This document shows positions 35,423 to 47,590 of a DNA stretch of 64,000 bases, one piece after another. The notes under the pieces are model-generated. The model saw only the letters and a program-made list of their open reading frames with translations. It made no database searches and was not told the DNA's origin. Source of the stretch: Merluccius polli (lineage: Eukaryota; Chordata; Actinopteri; Gadiformes; Merlucciidae). Made by a program: the position numbers and the translations under genes. Location: assembly GCA_030340625.1 (NCBI GenBank), contig JAOPHQ010002005.1, positions 157,501 to 221,500 on the forward strand, read 5' to 3'. Numbering within the stretch: the stretch's first letter is position 1; every line of letters starts with the position of its first letter.

Positions 35423-35444
35423 CCCCCCCCCCCCCCCCCCCCCC
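35423..35444 (+). repeat. Poly-C tract (22 C) in the putative 5' leader
   Basis: An uninterrupted run of 22 C lies about 455 bp before the efna5-like start codon. If transcribed it would give a C-rich leader segment; the opposite strand can form G-quadruplex or i-motif pairs. Length is probably polymorphic and sensitive to assembly error. Confidence 0.85.
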
Positions 35445-35897
35445 AGTAGTAAGACACAGGTTGTCGCTTCTTTTTGGGGGGGCAATTTGCTCCCGAGTTT
35501 CGGAAAGTGTCGCTGCGTGCGCACAGCTTGGTCAGACGGGACTAAGGTCGGTGCTGAGCGGGTCTGTCTGGACTCAAACAGCGTATTATAGTTTTTTAGT
35601 TCCCTTTTTTATTTCTCCACCTTTTCATGACACCGCTTTATGCCTATTTTCTCACATCGGCGATCTCAAGATACAGCGTCCGGTTTTCCTGGCGCGGGGA
35701 GCAGCAGCGATCGCGCAAAGGACCTCGCGAAACCCCCACACCGCTTCCCGGCAGACCCCACGGGCTCCGTGTAATGGACTGAACGCCGACGCTTGCGTTG
35801 GGCGACTCTCACCGGCGACGACCGCCTCGTAACTTTGACCGCGACCAGGAGCGACGACGCCGCCCGGCGGGGGACCCCCTTAACCCGGCTCGCCGCG

Positions 35898-36028
35898 ATG
35901 CCGCAGGTGGAGATGTTTCTCCTCCTGCTGCTGTTCCTCTTCGTCCGGATGTGTGTGTACGGCCAGGACCCGGCGTCCAAGGTGGTGTCCGACCGATACG
36001 CCGTCTTCTGGAACCGCACCAACCCCAG
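35898..36028 (+). CDS. efna5: Ephrin-A5-like, exon 1 (partial CDS)
   Basis: This exon encodes 43 codons plus two bases. Ephrin-A5 is a GPI-anchored cell-surface ligand of Eph receptor tyrosine kinases, used in axon guidance and tissue boundaries. Seen here: a start codon with G at -3, then a hydrophobic leader (residues 1-22, leucine-rich core at 7-16) with likely cleavage before QDPASK. Next comes the start of the ephrin receptor-binding domain with the family motif DRYAVFWNRTNPR (residues 32-44) and an N-glycosylation sequon NRT at 39-41. The exon ends CCCAG followed by a perfect donor GTACGT at 36029, after the NPR motif, where ephrin-A first exons normally end. The VEM, MCV, QDP and SK residues near the N terminus fit ephrin-A5 better than A2 or A3, but the a/b paralogue cannot be fixed. 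The remaining exons (rest of the domain, GPI signal) lie outside the window. Confidence 0.88.
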
Positions 36029-37209
36029 GTACGTCCCGGTCCCGAGGGGGACGGTCCCGATCCGCGCAATTGAGCTCCGCACTTGGTCTTTGGCGCCACC
36101 GCCGCGTTAAAGACCACCGCAAAAAGTACCGTTTAAGTCTGTCCAGACGCCGGATTCGATGTGGGGTTAGTCTAGGTTAGTCTAGTTATTTAAATAAGGT
36201 GAAAGTCCATCACAGATAGGCAGATGTAAGTGTTTCATACAGCAGGTTTGGTGAACTTAATATGCAGAATATATGCACAATAATATACATCTCTATCATC
36301 TCTATTGCTGTGCGTCTATGTTTAGTATATAGCCTGGTAAATGCATGCTTTGAGCCACTTTCAAGCCTGGGATGAACCCTTCCCCACTGTTTCACAAATC
36401 CTTTTTATGAAACTGTAACCAGTGAGTAGACGAAACCAGAATGCATTTTTAATCCTCATAAAACCTTTCTTGTTTGAATCCCCTTCACCCCCTGACTCAC
36501 AAGTTGGTAATGGCTCGCAGACATCACACAGTGGGCTACTGACATAATGAGTGTGCAGCTTTTACAAGCATCATGGTGCATTTCTCCCTTTGCGTGAGTT
36601 TAAGTAGCCTCTGCCTACATCCTATGTGCATTGAGAAAAAGTACTGATACCCTTGGGTGTCACATAGGGACGTGACACCTGCTTTCACTGCTCCAGTCTA
36701 TAATTATTAGTCTGTCACCAAATAGCTATCTGAGGCATTATTGTTACTGGAAAAATGCAAAACAAAATGCAATCCTATGCTGGGTTGATGATGTTTGGTT
36801 GCTTAGAAGATCCCGGCGTCTTGGGTTTGTTGTAGGGGCAGTTTTTCAGCATGAGTCAATAACAAAATGAAGGTTATATTTACACATGGATAACAAACAG
36901 GTTTGTTAGCCTTTTTTTTTTTCAACACACACACACACTGCGATGTTGCACGCTTTAATAAGGGTAACCCTGAGGCACTGAATGTGCGTCGATTGTGGAA
37001 AAAGGCAGGAAAGCGACTAACATACAAATGCAAATCATAGGCAGGCATCAAAGGAAGCCAGATAACTCAGTTCCCTTAACAGTTGATAACATCTTCGATA
37101 ATCACACCCCCGTCTCCTTCCACTTCTTTACGCCTTTTTTTATTGCCGTTTAAGTTTCCCAGTTTAGCTCCAGGGCCTCTTAGCCCAAGGGTTATGCCCC
37201 CCTCCCCAT

Positions 37210-37240
37210 CATTGCTTGGCCCACGCTGGGCCAAACAATG
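37210..37240. other. 31-nt hairpin in intron 1
   Basis: CATTG, C, TTGGCCCA, CGC, TGGGCCAA, A, CAATG: two perfect stems with one mismatch and a 3-nt loop. It is a compact inverted repeat with paired TTGGC/GCCAA half-sites (spacing 9, not the 5 of a standard NFI site). Confidence 0.7.
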
Positions 37241-38559
37241 AGGGGTGCACTTGGTATTTCATCGGCGACAGAGGAAGGCTCCGTGCGGTGCGTGGTGCTG
37301 TGTGAGACACACACACATGCTGGGGTTAGACATTATGTGGGAAGCGGACGGGCCCTGGGTTAAGTATGGGCGAGCTGCACAGAGGGGGCCGCACTCAGGG
37401 TCAACAGCGGGGCAGTACCGCAGGCGTCTGGGTCTCCGGCGATGGGCCATGCAAGGCTCCCCGCGTGGGCTTTGTTTCGCTAGAATGGAGCTCCCTGGCT
37501 AAATAAATGAGTAACTCTAAATGACTGTCTTCTTTTCTCATTCATGGTGCTTAATCTATGCCCCGACCCGGGCTGTGTAATGTAACCGATTGCCAGGCTG
37601 AAGACTTGGGCCTCTCTGACCCGCTATAGAGCCCAAACAGTATTCTCCCCGAGACCCGCCCCGCTTCCCTGCTGGTTAATGTAACTATGCTCGGCATTGA
37701 AAAGCCCGAGACCCGCTGTGGTGTAGTTCAAACCTCCAGATGAGCATCTCTTCCCTCTCTTATTCTTTCCTTTTTCCTCTGTGGCATATTTGACCAAAAT
37801 AGAGAAAATGGCCCCCAGAGCAGTGGTCCATACTCAGCCATTCATGACATCCACTACGGGGACTCCAGAATTGAAATGGGAAGTGAGTCGTGAAGTATTT
37901 GAAACGGCGAAGATGCGTTCGTGTTTTTCTATTTTGTCACGCACATGTTTGAGTTTTCATTTTCACCCCCTAAAATAAATCCCACGGAAAATACAAAACC
38001 AACAAACAAAAGAAACAACGACAACCGAAACGTATAAAAACCCCCGAAAGGGTCGTGATTTGCACCGTCTTGCTGTGAAGTTGCATGGGGTGTTTTAATG
38101 TAGTTTAAGCGGCTGAAAAGATTATATTGATTTTTGAAAGGGCTATTTAGCCACATCCTGAGTTATAAATGTGCCCCATTGCTGTAGATCTTATTCAAAT
38201 GAAACAAGATGAACTCTTGCGGGAATATTGAGTAGCCTGTTTTGTCTCTGTGCGTTCACTGTACATTGTCGGAGACAACATTTCTATATTTTTTTTACAT
38301 TTAAGTCCGTCAAGGGTAATGACCATTTGGCAGTTTGTATGTTGTTTTAAACGGTCTAATTTCACATTGGTTCCGACCAAATTTCTAATGGAATTTGGAC
38401 GTGAACAATTTGAAATTAGAGAGTGGGCTGAAATCGGAGGAAAATGGCATCGAAGAGCTTCACGATGGAACATGTGCAGAATGCATGTGAGCGGAATTAG
38501 TCACATATGTTAATTCTTATTATCATTTTCTGTATCATGAACAAAATGCTAGAATAAAG

Positions 38560-38890
38560 CCTGCATGTGGTGTAGTTACCGCGGCACTAACAAGAAGCTA
38601 TTAGTGAATTCCCTGCTCACCCTCTATTTAGCAGCTTCATTAAAACCCAACAAGGGCCCATATGGTCTGCATGCAGCCATCGCCATGGCCCAAGGTGTTT
38701 ATTTGTTGCTGATAGGTGGGATCAACGGAGAATCAGGACCGAGTTCCGTCCCTAATCTCCCAAGCTGTTTGTGTCTCCGACGCCATGGAAACCGATACCC
38801 CTCGTCATCAAACAACCTCATTGGGTGGGACTAACGAACTGACAGCTGGAGAGGGACAGATTCCTGAATTCTGCAGGAGTCGTGTCACCC
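38560..38890. promoter_or_regulatory. Candidate conserved noncoding element in intron 1
   Basis: A complex, repeat-free segment in otherwise AT-rich intron, with mixed words such as CATATGGTCTGCATGCAGCC, ATCGCCATGGCCCAAGG and GATAGGTGGGATCAACGG. An 89-codon open frame crosses it but has no family resemblance. Chosen on complexity alone. Confidence 0.3.
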
Positions 38891-40589
38891 CGGGGGAGTC
38901 TCTCTAAGCACTGATAATGCACATCTAAAGCTTCCCACAACAGATGCAACATATTTCTCTCTATTTAACACAATCAGAGATTTCGAATGCACTGTGAACG
39001 CAGCCCTCCTCTGTGGGGTTTTGTAACAGTAGCCGGCCCTTTCACTGTATCTCACTGATCAGTCTTTTAGATTGTGGTCGTTTAACATCCGTTGCTGTTT
39101 CCACCAATTAATAAACGGGAGAGGGGGTTTCTGTTGCTTCTGCAGACCTCGTAACCCTCTTTCTCCTTCACACCCTCACACGGTTTGTCTCAGAGTGCCC
39201 GACTCCAATAACCTCCGTTGTTTGCTTTCCTTGCGCTTCTTGCTTTTTAACCTCCACTTAAGGAACAATACAGAGTTTTTCACTCGCCGCTAGACTGGTG
39301 TTGTTATAGTTTCCCAGTGGCATTGTGAGTGGCTCCGTGTGCATTGTTCCCAGTGTTTACCCTTGTTTTCCCTGGCTGTTCTCCGGCTCCCTGCTGCTTG
39401 GTTCCGCTTGGATTAAAAATGGACACAAAAAAGTGGCCATATCCAAATATTGACTGGATCTCAGGAGCACAGCCCTCTCCCAACACTGGCCCAGGCTGCC
39501 TAAAAAGGCTACTATTGTTCCTGTCTTTCCCAGTGGCCTGGCCAATATGGATTTAATATCATATTGCTATCATGTTGATAGATGATGCAACAATGGTATG
39601 ACTTGCGATTTGGCATTGGCATCCCTGTTGCACTTTTTTATCTACTCTTTGTACTGTGTACTAGTCCCATAGTTGTTGTATTTAAGGAATGTTTACCCAC
39701 ATTATCTCTCCCACAAGTGTACTACTCCTAGAGTTGTCATTTACCCGTTATTGTTCTTGTTGGGTTTGACTGAGAAATACATTCTCCAAGTAAAGTTAAC
39801 TGTATGCATTGCAAAGTATTTGCAACGAAAAAACCCGGCTTTGTTAATTTTTTCCCCATTAAATAGGTCCTTTGTGGATATATATAATAATGCTATAATA
39901 TATTCATATAAATTCAATATCCGCCTACTGTGCAAACCTGCGTGGCCTCCTTAGGAGCATGAATATGTTTGAAGGAGGTGCAGCATAAGGGGCACGTATC
40001 AGAGGAGATACACATCACAGGGGGTGGTGGAAGCTTCCGGAGCAGAGTCTCGAGGGCAAGACACACAAAGCATGGTTATGAGCCGGGGTGTTAGGTCAGA
40101 AACCTGTCTGTTATAGGGGGATTCCCTCCCCTCCTCTTTCAAGAGAAAGGTTGCACCCACCCCTGATAGCATGATGACCAGAAAAATGTGTTTCAACGGC
40201 CCACAAAATTAATACCTTCACAAGCAGGGACAACTCCAGACGGCTATGTGGTACTATTAAGAAGAACTTGCAGCTGGGTCTATAATTAGTTGCCTGCTCT
40301 AAATTGTAGGTAGTAAAGGGTTAGAAGCTGTCAAAAAGAGAGAAGAAAAGTTTTATGGTGTAGAAAACATCTATCTAATTAAAGGGTAAAAACAGTGCTA
40401 CACACCTTTAACTCAAGAGGCACTGCAACCGATGTTTATTACATGTAATCTTATATCTCATGAAAAAATGGTCTGGGCTTCATATCACATTGTGCAGGTT
40501 TGAAGGTGACCTGTTTACCCTAAACGCCTGAGCTCTTCAGTTGGTTAAGGCCGTTTTCATCTACTCTGTCTTTCTGTGAGAGAAGAGTC

Positions 40590-40745
40590 CCCCTGTGGAG
40601 AAGTCGGGCTGCTCTGCGACCCTTCATGTAGGGCAAAGGTGTCCCACTGCTTTGTCTGCATTCAAATTAATATGCCCGGGCCCCGGGGCCTCCCGCCTTT
40701 GATTGGCAGGAGCTACAGATTGGAGTTTGCTACAAAAGTGTGCCT
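40590..40745. promoter_or_regulatory. Candidate conserved noncoding element in intron 1
   Basis: Includes CATTCAAATTAATATGC (homeodomain/POU-like TAAT and ATTTGAAT-type words), a CCCGGGCCCCGGGG palindrome and CCTTTGATTGGCAGGAG (CCTTTGAT is TCF/LEF-like, ATTGG is an inverted CCAAT). The cluster looks regulatory, but this is inference. Confidence 0.3.
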
Positions 40746-43700
40746 GTTGTGGATTGATTTTTTTCCCGCTTTTGTTTAACTCATTTAAATCCCGATATGG
40801 CTGTATTTTACATTAATTAATTGCTTAATAATGAGTCCAAAAGTGTTTTTTTATTATGGTTTGGATATTATGCCCCTCGCTTTTTAACAGTCTATTTTAC
40901 TTTAACGTGAGGTTTATGCACCCTTGTACTCTTTGTAGTGAAGCCAGCTTTGAGGGCGGTGGAGGTATGAGCCGAGAGTCCTGCGTTTGATATGCGCGAC
41001 AGTCTACGGATTAGGGGGTGGTAGGGTGGGGGCAGACTCCCAACTCTTTGGACCTAATCTCACAGTTTCACTTGAGTGCACAGAGGTTCACTTTTCTGCC
41101 GCTTCAGTCTCGATGGGGCTTTTTTATGTGTTCTGTTTAAATGTGAGTGGTGAAATGGCATCCCCTGTGTCTTTGTAGGCACCGGCGAGGGTATTAGCAA
41201 AGAGGCTCTAAGGGGCTTAAGAGGTCAGCCCTCCTTTTGTGTAGAGACACAAAACACTTCCTGTGGGACCCTTCACCCCTCTCTGTTCTTCTCTCAGAAA
41301 GCCAGGCCTTGCCTGACCATTCACATTAATCAGCCTGAGCTCCTAATGACTGCAGTAAAGCTTCTGAAAACTGCCTTTAAAAGGGCCTAAAGAACCACTA
41401 ACCCTAACCCGACCGGGCAGCAGGCACTCCTGCGAGCGGCAGTGCAGCTCTCTGGCAGACATGCTCTCTAGCACTGGAGGAGCTCAAGTGCAGATCTCAG
41501 GTGGCACTCTGGCCTAGCCTTCTCAGATCCATTGGCTGAACGACAGCAGTCAGTAACAACATGGAGTCCCACCACATATAAAGTACACCAAGTGCCAAAC
41601 CACGAGCTGGAACATCTCCTAGAAAATACCAGCTACAGCCACAATGATGTTTTATGCGCCTTTTATTTTGTGGAGTATCCTCTGGGGCAGGCTGGACCTA
41701 AAGGGGGCTTTTGTGCCGCATTCTACATATAAGTATTCAAATGTGAGGAGGAATGAATTGACGACAGACTTGAGTGGAAGATGGAAAGAGTGTTCAGCTG
41801 GAAAAGGACACAGGAACAGCAGACAGTATCCACTAAAGTGGGAATTTGCCATAGTAGCAAAATCATTTTACAAGTAGGTTTAGTATATCTGATGGATTAT
41901 GTTGTGTGCCACAATGGTGTGTTCTGGTGTTGGTAGGTTTTGAACACATTTTTGGTAAATACAGAAGCGAGATTGAAAATACAGAAGTGAGACTGAAAAA
42001 GAAAACGTTATTACATTACAATCACATGCAGTAAAAAAATTGTGGACTGAACAGAAAAATATGCTTTATAAATGACCAATCTGTTTTCATTGACAAAATT
42101 CTAATGTTATTTAAACTTTCAATTTATTTATCTTTGTGTCTTTACAGAAGATAAAAAAAAGATAATTAGTGTAAGGAGGCACTTTTTTTTAATTATCGTT
42201 TTTTTTTTTTTTACGTAGGTCAGTCTTTGTGAATAATACCTCAAATCAGTGTTCTTACTTCATTCCCACAATAAAAATACCTACACATTATTCAGGTCTT
42301 TTTTTTTCGATAAATGACAACGGCAAATTATTTTAAGGCAAGTGAAGTGTGTAAGACTAGTCTTAACTTAACAATTAAACAATGAAAAATTGTAATTTGA
42401 TTAATGTTTATCAGTGCTACATGTACCATGCTCAAAAATGCACAGGAACACATTCCTATTAAGAAGTTCCTTCCTAGTTGGCAAATGGCAGATTGAAAAT
42501 ACGCATTTCATAACATAAAAAAATGGTATTTGAATGTGTCTGAGGAACGCTTGTTTTTTCATGAACTTAGTGTGACTTTGTGTTACCTTTGGCGTGGCCT
42601 ACTGGTCCAAGCAGACACAAAGTGCTTCTTCCGATTGGATTTGAGCGCATTCGGTGCTTTGGGACCCATTAAAGATTAAAATGCTGTTTGCGATCTCACG
42701 ATAGAGCTTGGACAGGAAACCTTGACACGCAACCAGGAGAAATCCAGGTCAGAGCCATCACAACCTTAATACATTGCTTGCTATTGGTAATGCTCAATTT
42801 AAAAAAGAAAAACTTTTTCATTCAGCCGATACATTCATGCACTTTTTTGGCCTGTGCTCCTTAGATGAATGCAATCACGTATGGGTATACAGATTAAAAT
42901 CTGCCAGGATTTGTATGCTTTTCAGAACTTTCATAACTTTTTTTTCTATCCGCATTTTCTTTTTGCTGTGTTGAGGAGCGGTGAACGATGGCAGCCATTT
43001 TCAAATGTGACTCCATTTTGTATCAAGGAAATAAAACTGGGTTACGAACCTTGGGACTTTTCTTGAGCCATAGATACTCTTTTCTCAATTTGCAAAGCAA
43101 GCAGCTTGGACGCTTATATCACACAATTGGCGTACAAATGATTACTGGGGAATAAATGTTGAAAGTTACTTGTTATACAGCTGTTTAACGAATGGAGTTT
43201 GCTGCATGTAATCAAGGCAAAGCGTATTTCTTACTCTTAATCGAACACAGCGTAATTCGACAGTCACTACTGTGATTAGGTTATGTTAGATGTTCATACT
43301 GTAATCAAATTATGGCTTCATGCCCACATTGACCAATGCGTGTATTCTGGCCATGCAGTGCTATCTATGCGAACTGGCGCTTTTGGCACTCGTATCACTC
43401 GTAGTGGTAACACAGTGGGAACACGCAGGCAGAAGCTGTGGATGCCCGTGCCGAGATGATCTCCCTTTATGTCTTGGCTCCACCAGGGCCCAGAGTTATT
43501 CTAGTGCATAATTGATGAAGGAGTTAGAATAGCAGAAGTAATGCGATGAGAGGGTGCACCCAAGCGAAGCGAGGGATCGCGTGTGTGGAGCAGCAAACAT
43601 TGCAGGGGACGAGAGGAGGGCATCTGGAGTAACAGGTCCCTGCACACAGACTCCACACAGAATGTCACCATCTAGCCAATGGCAGCGTCCTCCTTCCAGC

Positions 43701-45235
43701 CAATGGGATGACTCGGTTAGAGTAGAATACTACGTTCCTGATGAATCAAGCCGAGGACTATTCCATTAATAGGCATTTTAAAAATCTGTGCTAGTCAGCT
43801 TTAGCTCTTTATTTTTGTTGAAGCATAATAGTTAGTATAATTACATTTTTTATCTGTTCCTAAAGTGCTATGTAGACAAAATCGTATAGATTTTATTGCT
43901 CATTTCAAGTTGTTTGGCAAGGAATGTTTTAAATTACATTGTGGGGATGTGTTGGGGATGTGAGATGTTTTGCCTCGGAGCACAGTCCCTCTCTCACTGC
44001 CTTTGTTCCTTTATCATGTAGTAGTCGGAGGTTACCTTTGTGAGAGGGCAACAGCAGTGACAGGGTGTGCATCACACCTAGACGAGCACTTACAAAGGAG
44101 AGTATAATAGTCTAACAATTCTGTATTGTCTTTTGAATAAAGAAGCCCGGGTCACAGATCAACGTTCTAGTCCAACTTCAAAGTAACCGGCTAGCTGGAA
44201 GGAGGGGGAAAGAGGTTAGCGCAGGTCCTCTTACTCAGAATATCTGACCGTACCCAGACTACCTGGGATCGTTCGTGGGGTCTGAACCCGCTGTGTTTCA
44301 TTATGTGTGAAGTGAGGATATGCACTGGGATTTAAGGAATGTGTTTGGCTTGGTTGTTTTAGCTCAACACTGTTTTCTTAAAAAATACAATTCAGAAGTA
44401 TGTATTGATAACGGTATTCATAGACATACTCTGAATACAGTGGAATCAAGATAATGGTTAATTGTATTTTATTTGAATAAATCTACCTTTTTTATGGACT
44501 TGGTACTGGCGCTGTTTATTTTATTGGGGGCTAATTTTAGTTGTTGTTTTTCTTCATAATGATGGGAAATCAAATTTCAATCAAATCAAAAATTGACTAT
44601 GAAATATTTCAGAATTTCCTATATTCTAATATGGTAACTAACTACTTACCACAACTTATTTTTTGCACAGTACTATTTTTTTACATATTTAAAATGTCAA
44701 ATTAAAATGTTATAGATGAAAATCAATAAATTTCCTTTTTTAAAGTTTGCTGATTTAAAAAATGTTAGTAAACCAACCCCCTAATACTCCCAATAGTGCT
44801 ACTATGGATCAATTAGAAAGAACAATAAACAATAAACACCACATGTTATCATGTAAACTTATATTATGCAAAATAGTGCTAATGCACTACAGTGCCACAT
44901 TGCCTGATGGTTGTTCTCTACTAGCCCAAAGATCAGAACTGTCCAGGAAAGCACTTAGTCTATTGGAATGGGACTCTAGCTATTAAGATCATAAAATCCC
45001 ACTCATAAAGATGTTTTATTTGTTTCCTGAGTGCGTAGGCTGCTTAGGTTTCCATCGGAAGTTTTTATGGCTCAGTGGTAATATTTCTGTCTCTTGATGG
45101 AGCTGAGTTATGGTGTAGTGCTCTGAAGAAAGGAAAATATATGACTGTTTTTATGATTAGTCCAAATTAGTCCAGTAATTATCTTCTTCGTCTTTTTCAA
45201 AAGCTTGTCATGAAAAGCTTGTGTAGTAAAGTGTT

Positions 45236-45690
45236 ACAAAATAGCCAATAATAATAATAATATAATAATAAATACAAATAAATATAAAATATAATAAATG
45301 AAAAAAACACATTAATAATAATAATTGGTGCCATTGTTTTAATGGAAAAAAGAAATGTGAAAAGTGGTTTAATAAAATGTAGTCATTTTCTTCTATTAAA
45401 ATATTTTGCAATATAAGATAATCAACAGTAATTATTTCATGTCAATAGGAGGATATTTTTATAAATATAATATAATACATATAAGAGTAAAGCAAGAAGA
45501 ATAAATATAATTAAGAATTGAATATTGAAATTTAAATATTGACAATTTATGTATACATCAGATTATAACATTTGTTCCATGTCTATAAATATAATCATCA
45601 ATATATAATAATAAACAATAATATAATAAATAACAACAATACTAATATTATTAATAATAATATTAATAATAATCCTTATTATTTTCAATT
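45236..45690. repeat. AT-rich stretch with (AAT)n words
   Basis: Nearly pure A+T for about 450 bp, with repeated ATAATAATA and AAATATAAT words. No coding content. Confidence 0.8.
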
Positions 45691-47424
45691 ATTTTTTTCA
45701 AACCAATATTAAGACGAATATACAAACAACCAATAACCAGAATACTATTTAGCATCTAATAACCTCTGTTAATCATTTAGTTCTAGATTAAATACATAGG
45801 TACATTTTTCTATCTATTATAATCTGATATTGAGTCTTGTGACTTGTTCTTAGTGATTTAGCACTGTAATTTAGCTTAAAAGTCGGTACATCTCGCGTTA
45901 AAGGACTTTCAACTGTCGATTTCATTCATTCATGAGCGCTTGGCGCTGGTTTTCCAACCACGTTTTGGCTGATTATTTTCACAGAAATAGGAGGAAATAA
46001 TAGGAAAAAATAATCAATCAAGAAAGAAATTGTCTGGGATCGGAAGGTGCTGTAGAGCTTTGACAACTCCTTGGAGTCACATGGTCCACCCAGAAGAAGT
46101 GCTAGTAGGGTCTAGACACGCGATACACAAGGGGCTTAAAGAAATGTGCCGGCGAAGACGTCACACACATTTACCATCCAGCAAGCCACTCCTGTATGGT
46201 GAAGGCAGGCCTACTCTCAATCTTGCCCAGCAACCAGGCAGCGTAGTGCAAGACGTGGTGCTGTGGTGCACTGACGTAGCTCGCGTGATGCTGTTCCACA
46301 CTGGCACTTTTCCACTTGAAACAAACGAAAAAAATCGCAATCGTTTTTTTTGTTTTTTTGTTTTTCATGATCGAGCTCAAGGGTGGCTTTAAACTTGATG
46401 ATTAAAATCCGTTTTGTTAATAATTTCCGGGTGGATGTATTTTGCACGAGACCTCTGCAGGCAGTGATATCTGGTGCTGGTGTGACCCACAAATGTCATC
46501 TGTGTTTGCTTAAACCATTCTGTTTTTTTCCATTTGGATCCCAAAATGTTTGGAGCAGCACAGCCTTGGAACTACAATGCAGTGAAATATGCAAATGTCT
46601 TCCTAGCGCAACTCGGGTGATGTTGGTGGGGGCCATGGGGGGGTGTTCTTTAAAAAAAACCTCACCAATGAGGTTCAACCCACAACCTGTGGCAGCCAAT
46701 GAGCTGTAATCAAACTGTGGTTTCATTCGCTGTTAGGCAAAGATAACCGAAACTGTGCCAGATACACCAGGGTAGAAACAACCTCGCATTCTAAATCTGT
46801 ACCCTTTGCCTAAAGGGAGTCGGGCCTCTGCTGGCGCCTGCTGAATTTATGTGACATGGCAGCACTAGCTCACCTTTAAGAGTAGAAACGGAAGAAAGCC
46901 AAGAACCTTCTTATTAAATCAACATCTGCATTATCTCTTCACATTCGGGCAAGGGCATTGACAAATACGCATGGATACACACACATATAGACACATACAC
47001 ACACACACACACACTGCCTCTGAGCCAGTAGTAGAAGTTGATGTAATTGTCTCTCTCCTAGTGACCTACTGTGCTCCTTATAAACTAAGGGTGGTGGTGG
47101 TGGTGGGGGGGGGGGGAGTAGTACTGTCGTGTCGTAGCACTACAGCGCTACACCCCCGTGTTCAACTATACAGGAATCCTTTTCCGACTTGAATGTCACC
47201 AGTCCAAAATGGGAGTACCATAGCATACAGTAGGGTTAACTAGTGTAACGGTAGACGGGGTGTGCGATGTGCACTTGTACCAACCTGTGTGTGCTATGTA
47301 TACGTGTATGGGGACCCTGAGTGATAGAGTTTTGGTGGTATGTTTGGTAGCCACCCTCAGCCAGGGCCAAGATAGACCTGTTTAATCTGCTGTGGAGGAT
47401 GAGTCTGCTCACATTGGGGAGACA

Positions 47425-47590
47425 CACATACACCCACATACACGCACGCACACACATACACACGCATGCACACAAACACACACATGCACACAAACACATG
47501 CATGCACAAACATTCACGGGCGTGTACGCATGGGCATGCACACAGAATCATCAATCACACACACACACACACACACACACATGCACACAC
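47425..47590. repeat. (AC)n-rich microsatellite
   Basis: ACACAC interspersed with ATGCAC and AACAC units, then a perfect AC run at 47556-47580. Confidence 0.9.

Larger units (their letters stand above)
33900..36150 (+). promoter_or_regulatory. CpG-rich promoter and first-exon region of the efna5-like gene
   Basis: CpG dinucleotides are dense here (around 34040-34140, 34360-34410, 35150-35300 and 35690-36070), while surrounding DNA is CpG-poor and repeat-rich. This is the usual look of a vertebrate CpG-island promoter around a developmental gene. Its position directly over and upstream of the signal-peptide exon supports this. The transcription start cannot be placed from sequence. Most of 35200-35897 is probably 5' untranslated leader. 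Confidence 0.6.

Noticed and set aside
35232..35832. Two frames of about 120 codons just upstream of the efna5-like start
   Set aside because: They are GC- and poly-C-driven frames in the likely 5' leader and do not resemble proteins. The ephrin frame explains the coding signal.
43660..43720. Pair of AGCCAATG boxes as a promoter
   Set aside because: Two CCAAT words 35 bp apart occur by chance often enough. No exon or CpG island follows.
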